This document shows, piece by piece, positions 58,118-64,000 of a stretch of 64,000 bases of DNA. A program made the translations under genes and the position numbers. Source of the DNA: Qipengyuania soli (GTDB taxonomy: Bacteria > Pseudomonadota > Alphaproteobacteria > Sphingomonadales > Sphingomonadaceae). The DNA is taken from positions 310,001 to 374,000 of the forward strand of contig NZ_CP064654.1 in assembly GCF_015529805.1 (NCBI RefSeq), in the 5' to 3' direction. The notes below the pieces were generated by a model that worked only from the letters and a program-made list of their open reading frames with translations, searched no databases and was not told the DNA's origin. Positions within the stretch are counted from its first letter, which is position 1. Every line of letters begins with the position of its first letter.

Positions 58118-59641
58118 TCAGGGTGTCGGGCGCGCAATGTCGAATGCCACGGTCATTCGCTCGCCCGAAGGAAAGGCGCGCGTACCATGCCACATGGTCG
58201 ATGGAAACAGTACCAGTCGCCCTATTGCCGGCTCGATGAGCCGCACGGGATCGAGGTCCGGCAGGATATCGCGGCACTCGCCGATCGAGAGCCATCCTGC
58301 ATGGCTCGACCGGTCGGGTTGCGTCGTGTCCGCCATGGTTTCAGGTAGGTGGATATAGAGCGCGGAGCTGATCCATCCGCGACCGTGCACATGGTCCGAA
58401 TGGAAGCCGGCGTCGCGCAAGCGCACCGACCACGAGCCCGCAACGCGGAGCGGGTCACGCTCGGCAAGAAACGTCGGATGGCCTTCGCGCGGCGCAGGCA
58501 GCTGTGCGACATGCCGTGCGACCGTCTCCAGTATGACCCTGCGCAGGTGCTGGATGACCGGATCGGTCCGCAGGAGGAGGTTTCCATCGGTCTGGGTACC
58601 ACCACGCACCGACTGGTCGAGCGGTTGTGCCTTGGCAAAGTGCAGCCCGCGCAGGTGTTCGGCCAGCCCCGCCATGTCCCCGATTGCATCGGCAATGTCG
58701 TAGACTCCGACCAGGCTGCTGTCGCCTTCGAGCCAGTCATAACGCGGATCGCCGGTCAGGCGCCATGCCAGCGACTGGTAAGGCCACAGCAGGTGGTCGA
58801 AATCGCGGGGCAGGATGGGATCGAGGAGCGGCGAGACCAGCTCCGGGCGTCCGGCGCGTAGCAGGTGACGCGCAAAAAGCGAGGCATCGCCGACCGAGCG
58901 CGACGGGTCGAATGCTGCGAACAAGCTGTCGGCCTCTGCAATCCTTCCCAGTTCGGAAGCAGTGTGTGCGGCCAGCCCCTGTAGTTCGGCGCTAGCCACA
59001 TCCAGCCGCTGTGCATCATCAAGGGCGCGCGCCGCGCCTTCGAGATCCAGAGCCTCTAATCGGATGGAAACGTGAAGGCCATGGAGCACCGCCGAGCGGG
59101 GTCGACTACGAATGGCGGCAGCAATGGTGGCATAGGGGTCGATGCCGAGCTGCCCGCGCAGGTGCGCCGCGTCGCGGTGACCGTCGATCCATTCGGGATT
59201 GGCGGAGAGAAGCGCGTCGAGCAGCGCCACGGCGTCTTGCGCCCGACCTTCATGAAGAAATGCCGCGGCGAGGCCGAGGCGCGCGGTTCCGTCCTGCGGG
59301 GCAAGGGCGATCGCACGCTCGAACAGGGCGCTTGCAGGCAGACCCGCTTCAAGCACGGCACGCGCATGGGAATGGGCAATGAGCGCATCACCCGGGGCGA
59401 TTTGGGCTGCCTTGGAGAATGCGCTTACCGCTGTTGCGCTCTCCTGGGCGGTCCGTGAGGCGAGGCCCAGCAATTGGTGTGCACGGGCTTCCCGCGGAAA
59501 CGTGTCAGCGAGGTTCCGAGCCACCGGGAGGAGGATTTCGGCGTGGTCCGAGCGAACGAGTTCCACGCCGCGGGCAAAGGCAGCCTGAAAATCCCCTAGC
59601 GGGAAATCGGCGATGCGCTGGCGTGCTTCGGTGCGGTTCAC
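58118..59641 (-). CDS. TPR-domain protein with C-terminal 2OG-Fe(II) oxygenase fold
   Basis: 507 residues. Residues about 40-330 are TPR-like helices. The C-terminal domain has iron ligands His414-x-Asp416 (GFHSDHVHG) and a distal His in TMWHGTRA (about 482), with Arg in ERMTVAFDI that would hold 2-oxoglutarate. It predicts hydroxylation of a protein or peptide bound by the TPR region. It lies after the TonB-receptor terminator and directly before the TPR-sulfotransferase, so the two probably act on a common substrate. Confidence 0.85.
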   Translation of the reverse strand: MNRTEARQRIADFPLGDFQAAFARGVELVRSDHAEILLPVARNLADTFPREARAHQLLGLASRTAQESATAVSAFSKAAQIAPGDALIAHSHARAVLEAGLPASALFERAIALAPQDGTARLGLAAAFLHEGRAQDAVALLDALLSANPEWIDGHRDAAHLRGQLGIDPYATIAAAIRSRPRSAVLHGLHVSIRLEALDLEGAARALDDAQRLDVASAELQGLAAHTASELGRIAEADSLFAAFDPSRSVGDASLFARHLLRAGRPELVSPLLDPILPRDFDHLLWPYQSLAWRLTGDPRYDWLEGDSSLVGVYDIADAIGDMAGLAEHLRGLHFAKAQPLDQSVRGGTQTDGNLLLRTDPVIQHLRRVILETVARHVAQLPAPREGHPTFLAERDPLRVAGSWSVRLRDAGFHSDHVHGRGWISSALYIHLPETMADTTQPDRSSHAGWLSIGECRDILPDLDPVRLIEPAIGRLVLFPSTMWHGTRAFPSGERMTVAFDIARPTP

Positions 59642-59679
59642 GGGATTTGGTAGTCCGGAAAATCTGGCGTGGCCTGAGC

Positions 59680-59715
59680 CACAAAAGAAAATGGCGGACC
59701 CGAAGGCCCGCCATT
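59680..59715 (-). terminator. Rho-independent terminator after the second TonB receptor
   Basis: On the minus strand an 11-bp stem (aatggcgggcc / ggtccgccatt, G-U pair) with a ttcg tetraloop is followed by ttttctttt. It separates the receptor from the oxygenase. Confidence 0.93.
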
Positions 59716-59737
59716 CCCTTTCTAGCGACTGTGAAGC

Positions 59738-62700
59738 TTAGAATTCAAGCGTCACACCGGCGTAGATGTAGCGACCAAGAGCGTCGTAGACCTGCGCGAA
59801 GACGTTGCCGTTACACGAGCCGGCAGGGCAAGCCTGCGAGCCGGTCACCGGCGGGGTCTTGTCGAGGATGTTGTTGGCACCCAGGCGGAAGTTGTAGTGG
59901 TCGCCCACTTCCGCGGTCAGAGCCAGGTCGAAGTAGTTGACCGCGTCGAAGTGCGAAGCACCCGGACGGCCACCGTCGAGGTCGACGGCGTCGAAGTAAC
60001 GCCAGCGAACCGAAGCACCGATGCCGTTGGCGAAGTCGAAGCCGACGCGGGCCTGGTGGCGCCACTCAGGGTTCGGAGTTCCGCAAACGTTGCCGGCAAG
60101 GCCGACGCAGTCGATGTCGTCGACACCGGGGACACCCGGGTTCGAGCTGAGTTCTTCAAGCCACGTACCAACGAAGCTGAAGTTCAGTCGACCAAGGTCA
60201 CCGATCTGACGGTTGTACGAAGCCAGGACGTCGATACCCGAGGTCTTCAGGCTACCGATGTTCTGCGAGAGATCTTCGATGTAGCCGTTCGACGTACGCC
60301 AGATCGAGCCCGAAGCGTCACGGTTGATAAGGCCGCAGAAGAAGTCATCCGCGGTCTCGGTGCACTGCTCCATGATGATGTCGGCGCCGATGCCCTGGAT
60401 GGCACCTTCAACCTTGATCTTGAAGTAGTCGACGCTGGCGCTGAAGCCCGGCAGGAACGTCGGGGTCAGAACCACACCCACGGTGTAGGTGTCGGCGACT
60501 TCGGGGACCAGGTTCGGGTTACCACCGATCAGGCCGTTGTACTGTTCGGCCGGGTTGCGGGGCACGTTCTGACCAACCGACAGACCCTGGGCAAGACAGC
60601 CCGTGTCAGCAGCGGTGATAACGAAGCCGGCGCAAAGGTCGGTCGAACCGTCCAGAGCGACACGCTGCGGAGCGAAGAGATCCTGCACCGTCGGCGCACG
60701 CACCGCACGGTTGTAACCGCCGCGCAGACGGATGTCTGCGGTCGGGGCAAGTTCACCCTCGATCTTGTAGGTGTCGGTCGTGGCACCGGTGCTGTAGTCC
60801 GAATAACGGTAACCACCGGTCAACGTGAATTCGTGCAGCCAGCTGTCCTGGACGATCGGCAGACGAACTTCGGTGAAGAATTCCTTCACGTTGAACGAAC
60901 CCGAAACCGGAAGCGTCGGGGCGCCCTGGCCAGCGAGATCGCCGGTCTGGAACGCGATGTCCGACATGAACTCCAGCTTTTCCTTGCGGTATTCAGCACC
61001 GAGAACGATGCCGACACCTTCGGAAGCCCACGGAGTCTGGATGCCGTATTCACCCAGAGCGCCCGAGACGTAGCCCGACACGATCTGCTCGCTGACAACA
61101 CCGCGCTGGAAGCCCGGGGTCGACAGATAGTTGGTCGCTGCCGCGCTCGGCGGAGTGCCCGGGTTGAAGATGTCCCAGGGTACGCAGTTCGGATCGGTAC
61201 CGTCGAGCACCGAACGGCAGACCGCATTGCCATTGGCGTCGGTCACAACGTCGAGTGCGCGGGTGATACGCGTCACCGAAAGGTCGTTGGTGTAGGTTTC
61301 GGCGAAGTTGGTACGACCATACTGGTAGTATGCATCGTACGACCAAGCCGGGCTCAGGTCACCACGGGTACCCAGCACGGCGCGGTAGCTGGTGTGCTGG
61401 AGGTCGTCGCGACGCGGGCCGCCTTCGACGTTACGACGGCCGATCTGGGCGAAACCACGGTTGTAGGTGGTGCCGGTGATCGGATCGACGAAGTCGAACG
61501 GTGCAGCGAAAGTGCCGGTCGGGTCGCCGTTGGCGTCGAGGATCGGCGAGTTGCCGACGACGTCAAAAGCGCGGGCCGGGTCGTTGCTGACCAGGAGGTT
61601 TTCGTCATCGCACAGACCTGCCAGCTGGCTTGCGCCGAGCAGCGGGTTGTTACAGTTGATCGAAGTGGTGACGAAGAAGTTACCCGACGGAGCGATCTGG
61701 GCGACCGTGCGGTCGTCCATGAACATGAACTCCATGTAGGGGTGCAGCGCCGAGCTGATTTCGTAGTCGGCGAAGACGCCTGCCGTGTAACGTTCGTCCG
61801 GACGCTGGAAGTAGTTCAGCGGGGCGAAGTTGTAGGCGGTGAAGCCCGGCAGGAGGGTACGGTTCGGACCGAACTGGCCGATCGTCGAGGTGAACGAATC
61901 ATAGATGCCGTCACCGTCCGTATCGGTCAGGTTGTCGAAGTCGTCATAGTAGAACACGGTGCCGGTCGGCGAAGTTGCCGAACCACCGCAGGTGTAGAGA
62001 GTCTGACCAGCAGCGACCTGGGCAGTGGTGCGCGCCGAAAGCGAGCAAGCCGAGTAGTCGCGCGACGACTGGTTGACAGCCTTGATCTTGCGGTAACCGA
62101 CATAGGCAGTGGCGTGGCCACGACCGTCATCGAAGCTCGTGCCGAAAGCCAGCGTGGCATCGAAGGTGCCGCCGTTGGTCGACATGCCCTTCGGATAGCC
62201 GAAGCCGCGTGCGTCCAGAGCGTTGGTGATGTCGTCACCGGCACGGTTGTTGTGCTGGTAGACCGAGTACTGCGTGTCGAGCTTGAAGCCTTCGAAATCG
62301 GTATCCATCACGAAGTTGACGACGCCCGAAACGGCGTCGGCACCGTACACCGACGAAGCACCACCGGTCAGCACGTCGACGCGTTCGATCAGGGCAGCCG
62401 GGATCACGTTGATGTCGGCAGCCGAAGTGCCCGGGTCACCCGGGACGAGGCGGCGGCCGTTGACGAGAACCAGGTTACGCTCCGAGCCGAGACCGCGAAG
62501 GTTCAGCGTGGCAGTACCCGATGCGCCGTTCGAGATGTTGGCGCCCTGTCCGGCGAACACCTGCGGCAGCGAGTTGATGAGGTCTTCGACGCGGGTGGTA
62601 CCGGTCTGGGCGAACTCTTCGGAACCGACGACGGTAACCGGAGTGGCCGATTCGAGGTTCGGCTGCTTGATGCGCGAACCGGTAACCAGGATGGCATTGG

Positions 62701-62851
62701 CAGAAGTGCCAAGCTCGTCCCCGTCGACGCTTTCGGCCGGCTGGATGCCGGCGTCGTCGTCTGCGTCCTGTGCAAACGCCGGGGCGCTCGCCAGGGCAAG
62801 GCTAAGTGCAAGCGGAGCCGCACTCACCTTGAAAATGGTGGAATTCTTCAT
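59738..62851 (-). CDS. TonB-dependent outer-membrane receptor (second, unknown substrate)
   Basis: 1037 residues. Signal peptide ends APAFAQD (about 28). Plug domain (about 50-195) contains ILVTGSRIKQPN, LRGLGSERNLVLVNGRRLVPG and SSVYGADAVSGVV; the barrel ends YAGVTLEF with C-terminal Phe. It belongs to the same broad class as the receptor at 49140 but differs in loops. The next genes in transcription order encode a TPR-2OG oxygenase and TPR-sulfotransferase. Confidence 0.94.
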   Translation of the reverse strand: MKNSTIFKVSAAPLALSLALASAPAFAQDADDDAGIQPAESVDGDELGTSANAILVTGSRIKQPNLESATPVTVVGSEEFAQTGTTRVEDLINSLPQVFAGQGANISNGASGTATLNLRGLGSERNLVLVNGRRLVPGDPGTSAADINVIPAALIERVDVLTGGASSVYGADAVSGVVNFVMDTDFEGFKLDTQYSVYQHNNRAGDDITNALDARGFGYPKGMSTNGGTFDATLAFGTSFDDGRGHATAYVGYRKIKAVNQSSRDYSACSLSARTTAQVAAGQTLYTCGGSATSPTGTVFYYDDFDNLTDTDGDGIYDSFTSTIGQFGPNRTLLPGFTAYNFAPLNYFQRPDERYTAGVFADYEISSALHPYMEFMFMDDRTVAQIAPSGNFFVTTSINCNNPLLGASQLAGLCDDENLLVSNDPARAFDVVGNSPILDANGDPTGTFAAPFDFVDPITGTTYNRGFAQIGRRNVEGGPRRDDLQHTSYRAVLGTRGDLSPAWSYDAYYQYGRTNFAETYTNDLSVTRITRALDVVTDANGNAVCRSVLDGTDPNCVPWDIFNPGTPPSAAATNYLSTPGFQRGVVSEQIVSGYVSGALGEYGIQTPWASEGVGIVLGAEYRKEKLEFMSDIAFQTGDLAGQGAPTLPVSGSFNVKEFFTEVRLPIVQDSWLHEFTLTGGYRYSDYSTGATTDTYKIEGELAPTADIRLRGGYNRAVRAPTVQDLFAPQRVALDGSTDLCAGFVITAADTGCLAQGLSVGQNVPRNPAEQYNGLIGGNPNLVPEVADTYTVGVVLTPTFLPGFSASVDYFKIKVEGAIQGIGADIIMEQCTETADDFFCGLINRDASGSIWRTSNGYIEDLSQNIGSLKTSGIDVLASYNRQIGDLGRLNFSFVGTWLEELSSNPGVPGVDDIDCVGLAGNVCGTPNPEWRHQARVGFDFANGIGASVRWRYFDAVDLDGGRPGASHFDAVNYFDLALTAEVGDHYNFRLGANNILDKTPPVTGSQACPAGSCNGNVFAQVYDALGRYIYAGVTLEF

Positions 62852-63233
62852 GAGATATCAATCCCCTATAAAGACCCGCGGGGCGGGTTCTCTCATCTTA
62901 TTCAAGCCAAGGAGACGCGCGCACGCGCACGCCTACTCAAGCTGTAGGCCACGATGGAGGCTCGGGAGGGCTCTCCGCAATGCCAAAGTGATTGCAATTG
63001 TTAATTGCGGCACGCCATGTGTCTTGCTTGCAACATGGCCGCGGCCCACGGAATTCCGTCATTTTTGTCACCTTAACCATGTCAAACCCCTGTCCCGGTC
63101 GGAAAAATGCAACAACGGCCGCAGCTGCCGGCAGCCTGGCGGCGCTTGAGCGTATCCAGTGCAAGGTCCGCTTGACCTTAACGTCAACGTCAAATACGCC
63201 AGTGGCAAATCGAAACCTGTGAGGAGAGCCCCC
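62852..63233. other. 382-base divergent regulatory region between TonB receptor and thiolase
   Basis: No ORF is supported. It holds several palindromes: acccgc-ccc-gcgggt in the receptor leader near 62865, gcaatt-gtt-aattgc at 62994-63008, and gccatgt / acatggc at 63014-63039. Near the thiolase is a TTGAC-type repeated motif at 63172-63193 and a Shine-Dalgarno (gaggagag) at about 63221. Promoters for both genes must lie here. Confidence 0.6.
63172..63193 (+). promoter_or_regulatory. Putative MerR/LiuR-like operator upstream of the thiolase gene
   Basis: The sequence TTGACCTTAACGTCAACGTC plus AA has outer inverted halves ttgac / gtcaa and a repeated ACGTCAA. It resembles, from memory, sites of MerR-type regulators of acyl-CoA and branched-chain catabolism (LiuR) that overlap a -35 element. 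The assignment is tentative. Confidence 0.4.
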
Positions 63234-64000
63234 ATGCCCAACGCCTATATCGTCGAAGCCGTTCGTACGGCCGGGGGGCGCCGCGGCGGCCGCCTTGCCG
63301 GTGTCCATCCTGTGGACCTCGCCGCCAAGTCGCTCGACGCTGTCATGGAGCGCAGCGGGCTTGAAGCCAAGGCCGTCGACGACGTGGTGATGGGCTGCGT
63401 CAGCCAAGGCGGCGAGCAGGCCATGCAGGTCGGACGCAATGCGGTTCTCGCCTCCAAGCACCTCGGCGAGGGCGTGCCTGCTGTCACCATCGATCGCCAG
63501 TGCGGTTCCAGCCAGCAGGCGATCCAGTTCGCAGCGCAGGCAGTCATGTCGGGCACGCAGGACGTGGTCATCGCCGCCGGTGTCGAGAGCATGAGCCGCG
63601 TGCCGATGGGCTCGACCGCCATGTTCCACATGAAAGAGGGGCTGGGTAACTACAAGTCGCCCGGCCTCGAGGAGAAATACCCCGGCATCCAGTGGTCGCA
63701 GTTCATGGGTGCCGAGATGATCGTCAAGAAGCACGGCTTCACCAAGGACGACCTCGACCGCTTCGCGCTGTCGAGCCACCTCAAGGCGATCGAGGCAACC
63801 AAGTCGGGCGCCTTTACCGATGAAATCGTGCCGGTGCAGATCGAGACGCCGGAAGGCACCGAGATGCACACGGTCGATGAAGGCATCCGCTTCGATGCCA
63901 CTCTCGAGAGCATCTCGAGCGTGAAGCTGCTCAATCCCGAGGGCACCATCACTGCCGCAACCAGCAGCCAGATCTGCGATGGTTCGAGCGCCGTGCTGGT
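63234..64000 (+). CDS. Acetyl-CoA C-acyltransferase (thiolase), 3' part cut by window edge
   Basis: The first 255 codons are visible from the ATG at 63234 with Shine-Dalgarno gaggagag. The thiolase start IVEAVRTAGGRRGG, the nucleophilic cysteine in VTIDRQCGSSQQAI (about residue 89) and GVESMSRVPMG are clear. It performs the thiolytic or condensing step between acyl-CoAs in beta-oxidation or related pathways. The remaining His and second Cys motifs lie beyond the right edge. Confidence 0.93.
   Translation, partial: MPNAYIVEAVRTAGGRRGGRLAGVHPVDLAAKSLDAVMERSGLEAKAVDDVVMGCVSQGGEQAMQVGRNAVLASKHLGEGVPAVTIDRQCGSSQQAIQFAAQAVMSGTQDVVIAAGVESMSRVPMGSTAMFHMKEGLGNYKSPGLEEKYPGIQWSQFMGAEMIVKKHGFTKDDLDRFALSSHLKAIEATKSGAFTDEIVPVQIETPEGTEMHTVDEGIRFDATLESISSVKLLNPEGTITAATSSQICDGSSAVL

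Noticed and set aside
59897..62947. Long plus-strand frame (1016 codons) opposite the second TonB receptor
   Set aside because: Low-complexity Val/Arg/Asp-rich sequence with no domain; it mirrors the receptor codons.

Overview
The window reads as chromosomal DNA of a high-GC alphaproteobacterium of the order Sphingomonadales, most likely an Erythrobacteraceae-type organism (Erythrobacter/Qipengyuania/Altererythrobacter-like). This is inferred from the gene content: a ChpT phosphotransferase of the CckA-ChpT-CtrA relay, an ATP12-type F1 ATPase chaperone, a TorF-type porin, large TonB-dependent receptors, an MlaE permease with a fused STAS domain, and GatCAB. It is mostly a dense set of core genes with frequent 1-4 base stop/start overlaps and several GTG or TTG starts. 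I saw no insertion sequence, prophage, CRISPR array, tRNA or rRNA. Both edges cut genes: an RluD-like pseudouridine synthase on the left and a thiolase on the right.

Layout. 0-7 kb: RluD-like synthase divergent from a JAMM peptidase - chpT - amidase run, an OmpA-family protein, aqpZ, the RNase P RNA gene, a Ser/Thr-type phosphatase, a TorF porin and a glyoxalase. 7-15 kb: nhaA, then a two-gene NfrB-like glycosyltransferase / NfrA-like outer-membrane module, a TauE/SafE permease with its TIGR02186 partner, and a HerA-like ATPase. 15-22.5 kb: queE-valS on the minus strand, divergent from an Mla-type lipid transport operon (permease, ATPase, MCE protein, auxiliary lipoprotein) ending in a Nudix hydrolase. 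22.5-26.3 kb: a six-gene minus-strand operon in which every neighbouring pair overlaps (crcB, RluA-type synthase, PaiB-like FMN protein, HAD hydrolase, small membrane protein, ATP12 chaperone). 26.4-35 kb: rpsU, an FKBP isomerase, a DUF4153 membrane protein, gatC-gatA-(acyltransferase)-gatB, an AraC/GyrI regulator and trmL.

35-46 kb: small exported proteins and lipoproteins of unknown function, an M16 peptidase with a penicillin-acylase-family hydrolase, a second HerA-like ATPase and an acyl-CoA dehydrogenase. 46-49 kb: clpB behind a sigma-32-like promoter that contains a perfect inverted repeat. 49-63 kb: the most accessory-looking region. Two large TonB-dependent receptors flank an S9 peptidase, two small secreted paralogues with a conserved two-cysteine motif, and a TPR-2OG oxygenase plus TPR-sulfotransferase pair. 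The plus-strand receptor and S9 peptidase look like an uptake-and-cleavage unit. The minus-strand receptor, oxygenase and sulfotransferase look like a receptor linked to two modification enzymes. I regard that pair of enzymes, the reduced Nfr module and the small two-cysteine family as the best candidates for undescribed biology.
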